Positions 1 through 10,520 of a DNA stretch of 64,000 nt are shown one piece after another. The notes below the pieces were generated by a model. That model saw nothing but the letters and a program-made list of their open reading frames with translations, searched no databases and was not told the DNA's origin. The stretch lies in NCBI GenBank assembly GCA_002049455.2, contig KV918939.1:62001-126000 (forward strand), in the 5' to 3' direction. The position numbers and the translations under genes were made by a program. Source of the stretch: Porphyra umbilicalis (taxonomy: Eukaryota; Rhodophyta; Bangiophyceae; Bangiales; Bangiaceae). The first letter of the stretch is position 1, and every line of letters starts with the position of its first letter.

Positions 1-505
1 CGACGGGCCTCCCGTTCTTCGCCGCCGACCGACCGGGAGGCGCTCCCCTTGGGCTTGGCCTCGAGCTTGACCCCGCGGGCCTCCCGGGTGGCTGCTCCCG
101 TCTTGGCAAGGAACTTGCGCAGCTTGGGGAAGGTCCGGGCCTGGGTATTGAAGTTCCGCCCCAGGGCCCGGACTTCCCGTCCAACGCCCTTGAGTAGGAT
201 ACTCTTCAGCTCGGCCTCTTGTAGGACCGAGCCCAAGGCACGGTTAGCATCGAGGATGCGGTTCGCAAACTCGTGTTCGTCTTCCCACTTCTCTTGGGAT
301 GCTTGCATGAGGGCCTGGAGGTGGTCCACCAGGTCGTCCCCGTCGAGGTACTCGTTGAGTAGAGCGTGGACCGCGCGCTTGTACGTGAACTGCCGCGACG
401 CGTGGGTGTCCTTGGCGCGCTGGAGCACGCCGAGCACCTCGCTCGTGACGAAGTACTGCAACAGTGTCACTGCCGTACCCTCGTTCAGCCCGCTGCCGTC
501 GCATG
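1..505 (-). CDS. Gag-like protein, downstream fragment
   Basis: Minus-strand frame open across the whole stretch and running off the window. It continues the protein of 6477-7944. The product is helical and charged, with segments such as LLQYFVTSEVLGVLQ and VLQEAELKSILLKGV, followed by a Lys/Arg-rich stretch; this fits a capsid-type gag domain. There is no stop in about 167 codons. No zinc knuckle is reached in the window. The role, assembly of the retrotransposon particle, is inferred from the LTR context rather than from a diagnostic motif. Confidence 0.55.
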
Positions 506-878
506 TGTTGAGCATGGCTCAGCAATTCCATTTGTCTATACTTACCCGGTTGAGCATTGGGACTCAGTTTTGGGTATTTACCTATGCACTTGTTGTATGT
601 TTTGTATTTGTGTGTACTTGATTTGTTGGTCTCGTAGTGGGCACTCTCTGCTGGGGTGAGCTCGGGGGGGGGGACTTGTGTGGGGAGGTGCATGCCCCGT
701 TCTGGGAGGTGCGCCGCGGCCCGCGCGCGCTGAGAACTGAGGCACGTGGGTGTGCTCCGAGAGCGGGCTGCCCGACGACCTGTCCTGGGGCCGCCTGGGG
801 TACATTAGGTGGCTGGACACGGCCCAGGACCTCTGCCATAGTAAAACAACGCACCCACTTGACCACACCGACTTCACA
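506..878 (+). repeat. Copia-1 5' LTR
   Basis: 373 bp, TG...CA ends, matched by the 3' copy at 6099-6471. It is followed directly by the primer binding site. Confidence 0.95.
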
Positions 879-893
879 GGTTATGGGCCCAGT
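879..893 (+). promoter_or_regulatory. Copia-1 primer binding site
   Basis: GGTTATGGGCCCAGT directly follows the 5' LTR. As I recall it, this is the primer site of Drosophila copia, which uses an internal (anticodon-arm) fragment of initiator tRNA-Met rather than its 3' end. Copia-2 has a related site. Confidence 0.8.
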
Positions 894-1034
894 GTCGCTG
901 GTGGTCATCGTCGTCTTCGGTGCCGTTGTTGGCGGGACGACCTTGGTTGGGTTGCCGTGTGTTCCGGCGTCGGGCAGGTGGGTATAGCCTCCCACGTCGT
1001 CAGTGCCGCGCCTGCTGGCGTGGTTGTCATCTTC

Positions 1035-4000
1035 ATGTCGGAGTACGGCCGCTACGCTGGCCCTCGCTTCGCGCAGCTGGACGACGACTACAAGGTCTGG
1101 GCTGTGTACTGCCGTGCACAGATGATCAAGGAGAAGGTTTGGGCTGCGGTTGTGACGGACCGCCCCGCGTCTGGGAGCGGTGCCAAGAGCGACGTTGCAG
1201 CTGAGGCGTGGGACCTCATGAACGAGTCGGCCCTGGCGACTATCTAGATGTCGGTCAAGCCGGTTCATCTTTATTCGGTGACGGCGGTCAGTACGGCCAA
1301 GGAGGCGTGGGATGCGCTCAAGGACATCTTTGAGGCGCGGGACAACGCACGCTTGCTGCAGCTCATGCATGAGCTGAGCAACCCCAAGAAGGGCAGCGAC
1401 GAGAGCATCATCAAGTACACGTCGCGGGCCAAGGGCATCCGTCAAGAGCTCTCCATGCTGGGAAATCAGGTGGACGAGAACACGCTTGTCCTGCAGATCC
1501 TGTCGGGCCTTCCGGCCGAGTATGACATGATCAAGACCGTTCTGGAGAACATGGACGGGAAGCGCAACCTCGCTGACGTGAGCGCAAAGCTGCTCACTGT
1601 GGAGCAGCGGGGGAGCCATGGGCGGTCGTCCTCGGCGACCGGCGTCAAGTCGCAAGCGTTTGCGGCAACGGCTTCTAAGAAGCCGTGGGACAAGCGCGCG
1701 GTCGTGTGCTACTACTGCGACAAGAAGGCGCACATGAAGCGCGACTGTCTCAAGAAGAAGGCCGACGACGCCAAGGGCAACAAGAAGCCAAATGGCGGGC
1801 GTCGTGAGGGTGGCGGTGGAGGTGGTGCACCTCCCCGCGCCGCATTGGCCTACGCTGCGTCGGCAGGCCAGGCCGGGAAGCTCAACGTTTCCGGGAGCAC
1901 CAGCGGGTCCTCGACCTGGGTGTTGGACTCGGGTGCGACCAACCATATGGCCGCCCAGGACGCGGGTTTCAACGTCAAGACGACGGGGAGCGGGGCCAAG
2001 GTCACTCTAGCTGACGGCCACAAGGTGCCCATCAAGGGGCACGGATACGCGTCCATGGACGTGGGGAAGGGAATCACCACTGCTCGCATGGTCCTCGATG
2101 AGGCCATGCTTGTGCCGGATCTGACAGACAACCTTCTGTCGGTCCGAGCGGTCGACCGCTGTGGCGGTGCCGTGGTGTTCGTTGGCGACGCCTGCTATAT
2201 CCTCAGTGATGGGGAAGCGGTGCTCGCGAGCGGAGTTTTGAGCAACGCGTCTGTCGTCGGCTCGGTCAACGAGTCGGAGAACTACGTGCTCAAGGTGACT
2301 CCGGTCACGGCATCGGCCAGAGCCGCCTCCACGCACATGGACGGCGAGGCAGAGCTGTGGCACCGCCGGTTCAACCACTTGGGTTTCGAGAACCTCAAGC
2401 GTGTGGTTGGGATGGTCGATGGGATTCCATCGACGGTAGCCGACGCCAAGCGCGTTCCTGGTACGGTATGCGTGCCTTGTGTCGACGGAAAGATGGCGCG
2501 TTCTCCGCATCATCGCTCGACAACGACCACCACCAAGTGCGAGTTGGTTCACACGGACGTTGATGGGCCGTTGACGGCGTCGCTGGGCGGCTCTGTCTAC
2601 TTCGTGACTCTGATGGAAGACTCCACTGGGTTCATCACGGCGACGCCCATCAAGCCCAAGGGCATGGTTCCGGATGTCCTCAAGGCCTGCATCAAGCAGC
2701 TAGAGACCGTAACTGGGCTTAAGGTGAAGCGGGTTCGTCACGATGGCGCCAAGGAGAACGTGAGCCGCGACCTCCAGGCCTGGTATGAAGACAAAGGCAT
2801 CACGTCTGAGAAGACGGCGCCGTACTCTTCGCAGCAGAACGGGAAGGCAGAGCGCACCAACCGGTACATCATGGAGCGCGTCCGTGCGGCTCTTCTGGAC
2901 GCCGGAGCGGAAGAGGAGCTGTGGGCGCAGGCTTTGTCATCCGTCATCCACGTGCTCAACCGATCCCCCAAGGCGGGTCAAGATGTGACCCCGCTGGAAG
3001 CCCTCACGGGGAGACGCCCCGACGTGAAGGGATTTCGGGTCTGGGGGAGCCGGGCATGGGCTCTGAAGCCCAAGCAGCAGCAGCGAAAGCTGGAACCCAG
3101 GACCGACGTCGGCCGTTTTGTCGGCTACACTGTTGGTGGCAAGGCCTACCGCATCCTAGAGGATGGCTCAAACAAGGTCTTTGAGCGCCGAGATGTGCTC
3201 ATGGAGGAGACCTCAAGCAAAGCCATCAAGATGACCTCTGTCCCTGGCCCTGCTTCCACCCCTTTCCTGACCAGTCAGACGGATGGTGACAAGGAGGACG
3301 GCGCCATGGACATGCTGGAAGCGGAAGCCGCAGCGGGGACGAGTATGCCTCGTAGCAGTCGTCAGAGAGCGACGTTGAGCCGGACGAGGCTTCCGGACTC
3401 GACGCAGAAGACGGAGATGACAATGACGCCGGCGAGGACGCGGCGGATCATGATGGACACGACGTGCTGTCTGGATCCACCACAGAGAGTGCTGACGACG
3501 GGGTGCAAGCACTCCGGCGGTCGAAGCGCAAGCCGGCACCCAAGGTTACCTGGTGGGAGCGTAACCCAAAGGCATACGCTGCAGAAGGACCCAAGGGCGG
3601 AGATCCATCGGGATGGGACCTGACCAAGGCGCCAGCCAATGCGAAGGAGGCGCGTGCGCGATCGGACTGGCCGCGTTGGAAGGCGGCTGAGAAAGAAGAG
3701 TACCTCGCACACAAGAAGCTTGGTACCTGGTCCAATACCAGGAGCAGCAACAAGCGTAAGGCTGTCAAAACGCGGTACGTGTACGACATCAAGCACGATG
3801 CTGAGAGCAACATGACTCGTTACAAGGCGCGACTGGTGGCGCAGGGCTTCAACCAAGTGCCGGGGCGCGACTTTGATGAGACATGGGCACCAGTGCCGAG
3901 CTCGGCCACGACACGCGCGCTCTTCGCGGTGGCGGCGGCCAAGGACTGGGAAGTTCACCACGTGGATGTGAAGACGGCCTTCCTCAACGCAAAGATGGAC

Positions 4001-5218
4001 AAGGAGATGTACATCAAGCTTCCGGTCGGAGCCGAGCCGGGGGAGGAAGGTGATTTCCGCCGTCTGAACCTGGCTCTCTATGGGACCAAACAGGCGGGAC
4101 GATTGTGGGGCATCAAGCTTAACAAAGAGCTCAATGCCATCGGAGCGGTCCGGTCCAAGGTGGACCCGTGCCTCTACACGTGGAGCCACCCTGTGCACGG
4201 GCTTGTCTACATCCTCGTCTACGTGGACGATCTCATTGTGGCTGGAAAAAGCCTCGAAGGGGTCCAGATGGTCAAGGCCTCGGTGTCGGCGTCTTTCGAC
4301 GTGCGCGACATGGGTGAGGTCAAGGACTTCATTGGCATGAAGGTCATGCGAGATCGGGCTGCCAAGGTGATCACCCTGAGCAATCCGGGGCATGTCAGTT
4401 CCCTGCTTGAGGCTTTCCAGATGGACAAGTCTGCGCCTAACAAGACGCCCATGGTGTCAGGTGCCAAGCTTTGCAAGACGGGGGAGAATCTACTGCCCGA
4501 GGGCAACCGGTACGCCGAGCTTGTTGGCTCGTTGCTGTACCTCTCCACGACGACGACGCCGGACATTGCCTTTGCCGTGGGCGTGCTCTCCCGCTACATG
4601 TCATGCCCCGAGGAGGACCACATGCGCGCGGCCAAGGGGGTGCTCCGATATCTTCGCGGCGCTACGCGACTAGGGGTCGTGTACGGCGACGACAAGCCTC
4701 TCCAAGGGTACGTTGACGCAGACTGGGCAGGCGATATTGACGCTCGTCGGTCGACGACGGGCTTTGTCTTCACCCTCAATGGCGGGCCGATATCGTGGAC
4801 GAGCAAGCGCCAGTCGACCGTGGCGACGTCAACGGCCGAGGCCGAGTACGTCGCCGCCGCTATGGCGACCAAGGAGGCGCTGTGGCTGCGCAAACTTCTG
4901 TCGGAGCTGGGCGTCGACGGGGACGCCGTGCCCATGGGGGAGGACAACCAGGCGTGCCTCGCTTTGGTCAACAATCCCGAAGCCACCGGGCGTACCAAGC
5001 ACGTAGACGTTGCGTACCACATGGTGCGCGACTACGTCGCGCGTGGGGAGGCTGCCTTCTACTTTCTTCCCAGCGCCGACATGCCCGCAGATGGCATGAC
5101 GAAGCCACTGCCGGCCCCGGCGTTCACCACATTCCGGGGCGTCATCGGCGTTGGCTTGGATCTGGGCACTTCGGGGAGTAGCGGCACGCGGGCCCTACGT
5201 CCTGCGCCGCAGTGCTGA
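1035..5218 (+). CDS. Copia-1 gag-pol polyprotein (one frame break, two in-frame UAGs)
   Basis: Encodes the machinery for reverse transcription and integration. Start chosen at 1035, just before the gag N-terminus (FAQLDDDYKVWAV). Seen in order: gag; CCHC knuckle CYYCDKKAHMKRDC (about 1711-1752); protease LDSGATNHM; integrase HHCC and D,D,E core (HTDVDG, then QQNGKAERTNR); RT with YVDD (about 4219); RNase H with DADWAGD and TAEAEYVAA. A UAG lies in gag at 1245-1247 between ALATI and MSVKP. The frame slips by one nucleotide between about 3290 and 3340 in an acidic linker, which holds a second UAG at 3353-3355 (YAS-UAG-QSSESD). The rest is open to a UGA stop. Copia elements usually use a single frame, so the slip is probably damage. 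Confidence 0.9.
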
Positions 5219-6087
5219 ACCCCCTCGGGGGGGGCGGCGGTTGGCGGCGGAGTGGCGGTGTCGGCGGCCCGGAACGGCTTCGGGTCGATTGGGCGGTTTA
5301 CGGCGAAGTCGGGGGCTGGGCTGTATCAGTACAGCCCTCCTCGGAATCGGGATCCGATTGTCGGCGGGCTGTACTGATACAGCCCGAGTCGGATTCGTGC
5401 CGAAATTCGTCGATCAAGTCGACGTTTCGCCGATCGAGTCGGGGGCGGCCGGTCGAATCGATGTCTACCGAACGTTTTGTCGGACGATCCGATCAACATT
5501 GGACGACCGCGTCAATTCGATTTTCGGCTGAGCGGTAGCCGTTACGGCTGTACTGATACAGCTCCAGGCCCTTGCATCGCTACGAAGGCAGCGGCTTGCG
5601 TCGCCTTTACGCCGACTGGGTGGCCTGCGGCGGTCGGGCGGTCGGCTAAGGGCTTCTCCGATGCTGTCCACGTCGACCAAGGCGGACTTGGCGGACATCG
5701 TTTTTTTTTTTGTTTTAAGTGGCGGGGGGAGGTCTGTACTGATACAGCCCAGCTTCATGCGTCTCTACCAAGTCGGCGGTTTGCGTCGACTTTGCGGCGG
5801 TTGGGCGGCTTGCGGCGGCCTGGCGGTCGGCTGGCGGGTGCTCTGATGCTGTCCGAGTCGGCGGTTGTCGACTTGGCGGTGGGCGGTTTTTTGGCCCACA
5901 TCGCGTTTTGCGGCCAAGTCGGGGAGGGGGGGTTCTGTATCAGTACAGCCCAAAACTGATATGGCTTCCCGAGGAGGGCTGTACTGCTACAGCCCGGGCC
6001 CGAGCAGCGGCGATCGGGAAGCCAAATCAAGCTGTAAGCCGGAAGCCGGGCTACCTTGCATCCGGACTCCGGAACCGTCACGATGTA
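5219..6087 (+). repeat. Copia-1 3' internal tail with six hairpin repeats
   Basis: Non-coding stretch between the pol stop and the polypurine tract. It holds six copies of a 20-bp inverted repeat, GGGCTGTACTGATACAGCCC or its complement, at about 5318-5337, 5366-5385, 5546-5563, 5732-5750, 5932-5951 and 5976-5995. Each can fold into an 8-bp stem with a 4-nt loop. The third and fourth copies are slightly degenerate. Spacing is irregular and the orientation alternates. Confidence 0.85.
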
Positions 6088-6098
6088 ATTGGGGGGAG
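6088..6098 (+). promoter_or_regulatory. Copia-1 polypurine tract
   Basis: ATTGGGGGGAG lies directly against the 3' LTR, the expected place for the plus-strand primer. Confidence 0.75.
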
Positions 6099-6471
6099 TG
6101 TTGAGCATGGCTCAGCAATTCCATTTGCCTATACTTACCCGGTTGAGCATTGGGACTCAGTTTTGGGTATTTACCTATGCACTTGTTGTATGTTTTGTAC
6201 TTGTGTGTACTTGATTTGTTGGTCTCGTCGTGGGCACTCTCTGCTGGGGTGAGCTTGGGGGGGGGGACTTGTGTGGGGAGGTGCATGCCCCGTTCTGGGA
6301 GGTGCGCCGCGGCCCGCGCGCACTGAGAACTGAGGCACGTGGGTGTGCTCCGAGAGCGGGCTGCCGGACGACCTGTCCTTGGGCCGCCTGGGGTACATTA
6401 GGTGGCTGGACACGGCCCAGGACCTCTGCCATAGTAAAACAACGCACCCACTTGACCACACCGACTTCACA
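6099..6471 (+). repeat. Copia-1 3' LTR
   Basis: Same length and ends as the 5' LTR. It is followed by the second GCATG copy at 6472-6476. Confidence 0.95.
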
Positions 6472-6476
6472 GCATG

Positions 6477-7944
6477 CCGTCTGGAAGTTTCCAAGGAACG
6501 CCACCAACCCCAACGGGGTGTCGCCCGCAAACTGCCGCGAGGTGTGCATCAAGGCCTTGACGTCCGCGCGGATGCCGCGGATGGAATTGCCTCGCGGGAG
6601 GTGTAGGCGGCCCCCTCGCTGTGCGAGTCGGTACCGTTCCGGCGACAGGAGCCCCTTGAAGCGGGGGTCGACCACCGTGTCCTCCCGCTGCTCCCGCCGG
6701 AAGGCGCGCAGCGCCTCTTGAACCAGGGCCCGGTGTGGCCGCTTGTCGGCAGCCCGTGCCCGCCGTCGGCGGCGCGTTGCTCCGGGGTCACTGCCGTTGG
6801 CGGAGGAAGAGGTCGAGCCGTCGCTGCTGTCCGTCGACTCCGCCCTACTGGCGGCGGATGACGAGCTTGACGGACTGTCGTCACTCTCGGTCGACGAGGG
6901 GGGCCCCGACGAGGGGGGCGACGGCGCCCGTCGGGCGTGGCGCCGCCGTCGGTGGCCTTTCGAGGGGGTGGCCTTCAGGTGTCGGCGCTCGGCGCCCCTC
7001 CGGGACCGAGGCCGCGCAGGGCGCGCGCCCGGCGATGCAGTCACCGTCAAGGCGGCCCCGGTCCGGGTAGTGCCCCCCGTCCGGGTACGCTCCCTGGACG
7101 TGCCTGACCCGGGTTCCGGGGGTGCCGGTCCCCCCGCGCCCGCGGTTCCGGGGGAAGGGCCCTGGGCCGCCGCCAGTGCCAGGGCCACGGCCGCACCCCG
7201 CCCCGGGACCGGGGTCCCGTCCGATGCCGCGGTCGACGCTTCCTCCGCGGCGTCGCGAAACACCTGAGCCAAGTGGCGCAGGTGCCCGGGGTCGGCCACC
7301 GACCGAGGTGGTCCTGGGGCCGCGGCTCCGCCGATCCCCTGCAGGCTGGGCCCCGACCCGCCCGTCGCCGACGGCGCGTCCAGGGACCAGTGGTCCCGGG
7401 TGGTCCTCTGCCACCGGGCCCGGGCCACCTCCTCCGGGGTGACCCCGAACGCTCGCGGTAATTCCCGGCGCTGCCGCTCGTCCTCCTCGAGCGACAGCGC
7501 CTCCATTGGTCGACGTGGCCCCCGGCTCGCGGGGGTCCCGCCAACTAAAGTTCCCGATGAACCGCCCACCGCGTCCACTCGGGGAGGGCCAAAGGGCGGC
7601 GCCCCTTCCAGGCCCTGCCCGTCCAGGGGGGAAGGGTGAACCCCCGCACCCCCTGCCTGGGGCTCCATCAGCGTGGACGTCCGTCCCGCGCCGGGAGGAG
7701 GACGAGCCCCGGTGGTCGGCGTGCGGCCGGGGTCCTCGGGCGGGGAGTTCGACTCACCCGCCACCGTACCGCCGCCGCCAACCGGGACCGCCCTTCCACC
7801 CCCCACGGGGGCCACGGCGCCCAAGGCCGGTGTTGCCCCGGGGTCTCCCGCCGGTGGCGCGTCCGTCACCCGGCTGGTGCCAGGCATCTCAAACGGAGGA
7901 GCGCCCCCGTCAAGCGGGGAAGATGAGGAAGATCCGCGAGCCAT
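6477..7944 (-). CDS. Gag-like protein, upstream fragment
   Basis: Minus-strand frame of about 489 codons from 7944, which sits about 135 nt inside the PBS and has a good start context (TTCCATGGC). An upstream ATG at 8004 is also in frame. The first 300 residues are Pro/Gly/Ala-rich and disordered, then comes a basic Arg-rich and Ser/Asp-rich stretch (about 6750-6960), then helical sequence (VQEALRAFRREQREDTVV) that leads into the fragment at 1-505. It ends at the Copia-1 insertion. No database family was recognised; identity as gag follows from position between PBS and the rest of the element. Confidence 0.55.
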
Positions 7945-8078
7945 GGAAGCGGGGCCCGCGTATCGATTGGATGTCCTCCTGTCACCGCACCGCAATACAA
8001 CCAACGAGGGTCCCCCGATTCTTGGTACCGAAAGAGGTGTCGATCCGCGACGCGCACAGCGTGCGTACCGCGGGTCTC

Positions 8079-8091
8079 ACCCGGAGCGCCA
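8079..8091 (-). promoter_or_regulatory. Gypsy-type primer binding site
   Basis: On the minus strand TGGCGCTCCGGGT follows the LTR end after two bases. It begins with TGG, complementary to a tRNA 3' CCA end. It contrasts with the internal-tRNA sites of the two Copia elements. Confidence 0.6.
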
Positions 8092-8093
8092 AA

Positions 8094-8743
8094 TGTAGTA
8101 CCACAATCTAGGGGGTTACCTCAGAAGGAGGGAAGTAACGGCCGTCTCAGCCGCTCGCGCGACACCCGCTATGGGACTCGAGGTCCGGGAAGTCGGGCCG
8201 ATCGAAACGCCAAGACATCAAGACACGGTTTACTTGCCGGCGACGACGGTGCCTCCCACCGTCGTCGCCCTTCGTCCTAAAAGGGCGGAAACCGTCGCCC
8301 GGGCCCAATTTCCCCAAATAGGAATTGACCCGGGCCGTCACCAACCAATGCAGATAGTTCCCTCCATGCATGTCAAGTCCCCCGAGGCGATCATTACAGA
8401 CGAGGGGGAGAAACCGTCCCGCGCGCAACGCGCTGCACCCGCCGCGTGGCGCCCGGTCGGCCGTCGCCTGCCGCGCCCTCTCGGGCGCGCCAGCGCCCGC
8501 TCGGGCGCGCCAACCCGGCCTCCCGCGGGGCCCGCGTGCCGGGCGCGGCGGATCGGGTGCGCTCCCTCAAGTGGCCCGAGCCGGGCAGCGGGGCCGCCCC
8601 CTCGCCCCGCCATCCCGCGTCGCCAACCCGTCGGCCACCACCGCCGCTGGCGTCGCCACCACGCGTCGGGGACCGACGTCCCCCGCCGTCGCCGACGTCC
8701 CCGCGGTGGCCCCCTGGCGCATAGGGGGCCCCGTAATACTACA
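8094..8743 (-). repeat. 5' LTR of the gypsy-type element
   Basis: 650 bp. The ends form a short inverted repeat, TGTAGTA on the left and TACTACA on the right, so the minus-strand reading starts TG and ends CA. The PBS follows directly. The partner LTR is outside the window, so the outer limit is inferred from end structure. Confidence 0.65.
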
Positions 8744-8944
8744 CGTGTTGCGTCGTCAGTCTGCGTTTGTCTGGGGAGCGGCTCTGTTCGGAATCAGCTG
8801 AGTTCATCAGATCCTTAATGAGATACAAGACCTATCAACAGGAGACACGTTTTGTTCCAGAGGGACCACATGATGAAGTCCGTTATTCAGGCATGCATTT
8901 TTTGATCGCCCACCCCAGAGTCGGCAGTCGTGGGTGGGGGGAAG

Positions 8945-9411
8945 CAGCAAAGCGGGCTCAAATCCGTCGTCAAGGGCACGTCTGCTTTCGCGTTTTTTGG
9001 GACGAACAGATTATCTGCAAACCGCCCTTGGGCTCTGTCAGGGCTGCTTTCTTCCAGAAAGGGCGCCAAAATCATCTGTTCGCCGGGATAGATGCATCTC
9101 CACTCGTAAAAAGAGAGACAAAGCATAAGACGTATACACTTCACTCTTCCAGAAAGAGAAAGAGGCGGAGAAGCATCTATGGCCCTGCTAGCAGGCGCAA
9201 TGTGTGGAGTGAGAAACGATTCTTGTTCTCGCAAACATAAATATGCAAGGACCTCGCATGGAATGGCCTCTGAGAGCCTGTCAAGGGGGCTCGATCTGTT
9301 TTTTGCACAAGAAATCTGTTTCTTGAAACAGGAACACGGGCCTCCAAGAGGCTCAAAACAGGCAAAATCAGATGTTCTTTTGACGACAGTTCTGGGCCCG
9401 CTGCGCAGCTG
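8945..9411 (+). mobile_element. 466-bp inverted-repeat MITE, copy 1
   Basis: A closely similar sequence lies in reverse orientation at 28035-28499. Both copies have imperfect terminal inverted repeats of about 40 bp built on AGCGGGCCCA and GTCGTCAA, and share internal landmarks such as GCCCTGCTAGCAGG. No credible coding sequence is present. A target duplication could not be fixed for this copy. Confidence 0.75.
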
Positions 9412-10132
9412 GGAGCGGCCGTGGCGGCTGGCTCGGCCGCGTCGCCGCCGCCGCCCGGTCCGGAACCGTCTCCGATGGACGTGGAAGAGGCATGCTGCGG
9501 GGCTGGGCGCCGCCGCCGCCGTCGCCCGCCCCTGAGTGGTTGCCAATGGACTTGGACGAGGAGGTGGCGGCGGTTTGTTACCAAGCTCGGCGGCGTCGCC
9601 GCCGTCGCCCGCCCCCGAGGTGGCAGTCGCGCGGTGGAAGACGTAGCTGGTGGTGGCCGTGGCAGCGGGCTCGGTCGCGTCGCCGCTGTCGCGAGCCCCC
9701 GAGATGGCGGTGGCGGGGGGGGGCACCAACTGTGTGCCGGCTTGTCGGCCGGCTCGGCGGCGTCGCCGCTGTGTCCCGCTAGCTATTCGGCAGTCCGGTG
9801 GAGGAAGGAGGTGGCAGCGGCCATGGTGGCGTTCTTTGCCGCGTCGTCGCTGTCGCCCGGCCCCCAGTCGACGGCCGTGCAGGTTGATCTGGCCGCGCGG
9901 TCCCCCCCCTCTTTTCAGCCTTTCTCTCGCTATTCTCGTTCTGTTTCCTTTCTCTATTTTGTCTCCATAAAGTGCTTTCCCGCTGGCCGCGTCTCCCCGC
10001 AGGCCACCACTCCCTCTGGAATGTGACTATAGTAGGACCTCCGCCCCGCCTCGAGCCGGCGACAGCGATAGCCAGCTCCACCACCCCCCACGTGCTCCCC
10101 GGCTCGCCCCCACCAACATCTCCAGTCGAAAG
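9412..10132. repeat. Degenerate GC-rich tandem repeats
   Basis: About 9420-9860 holds several imperfect units built on GGCGTCGCCGCCGTCGCCCG joined by GAGGTGGC-type linkers. The rest shows no gene. Short Pro/Ala/Arg-rich frames on both strands look like by-products of composition. Confidence 0.5.
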
Positions 10133-10150
10133 AACGGGCCGGGCGCCAAC

Positions 10151-10520
10151 TGTCATGCGTCCTTCGATACCAATGACCGTGTTGATCCAGCGCAATTGAT
10201 TTCATACACTTATTGATAGCCTAGAGAATACGTATAATGGTACGACAGTAGCCCCTTTACAAACATCAATCCAGAAATTATAGTGCTGATGTGAATCCGA
10301 ACAAATCGGACCTTTTAGCGCCGGCTCAAAAGAAACATGGGATAGGTTGAGTCCATTTTAAAGAGAAGCATGAAAAGCAACACTACTATGGCTTTACATC
10401 CTCCCGTGTACGGTACACGGTGGTTCTCCATCAAGTCGGGATCCTTATCTTCTCGGAGGAGGGGTCAGAAGAACGTTACTGGCATTCCTACATTCAGATG
10501 CTGCCAGTGCCAAAATGTCA
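10151..10520 (-). repeat. Candidate LTR remnant
   Basis: On the minus strand a 370-bp block starts TGACATTTTGG and ends GCATGACA. It is followed by GTTGGCGCCCGGCCCG, which has the form of a TGG-type primer binding site at about 10135-10149. No gag follows and no second copy is in the window, so this may be a truncated element or chance. Confidence 0.35.

Larger units (their letters stand above)
506..6471 (+). mobile_element. Copia-1, complete Ty1/copia LTR retrotransposon
   Basis: Two 373-bp LTRs (506-878 and 6099-6471) start TGTTGAGC and end CTTCACA. They differ at about seven positions by eye. The 5-bp GCATG stands on both outer sides (501-505 and 6472-6476), a clean target-site duplication. 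The inside holds a copia PBS, a gag-pol gene in the copia order (protease, integrase, RT, RNase H), a hairpin-rich 3' tail and a G-rich polypurine tract. The gene carries one frame break and two in-frame UAGs, so this copy is either slightly decayed or depends on recoding. Confidence 0.95.
1..8743 (-). mobile_element. Gypsy-type LTR retrotransposon, 5' part, split by Copia-1
   Basis: Read on the minus strand, this element starts with an LTR (8094-8743), then a tRNA-type primer binding site, then a gag-like gene running left. The gag frame stops at 6477 where Copia-1 sits, and resumes on the far side at 505, continuing past the window edge. Joining the flanks after removing one copy of the GCATG duplication keeps the same frame, so Copia-1 jumped into an existing copy. 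Protease, RT and integrase lie outside the window, so the gypsy assignment rests on LTR, PBS type and gag character only. Confidence 0.7.

Noticed and set aside
3213-4393. 343-codon minus-strand frame antisense to Copia-1 RT
   Set aside because: Shadow of the gag-pol gene in GC-rich DNA, no motifs of its own.
6175-6471. Continuation of the minus-strand gag frame into Copia-1
   Set aside because: This part lies in the Copia-1 LTR. The true continuation is at 505, across the target duplication.
8767-9240. 157-codon frame over the MITE at 8945
   Set aside because: It lies in a non-coding MITE and is not kept open in the second copy.
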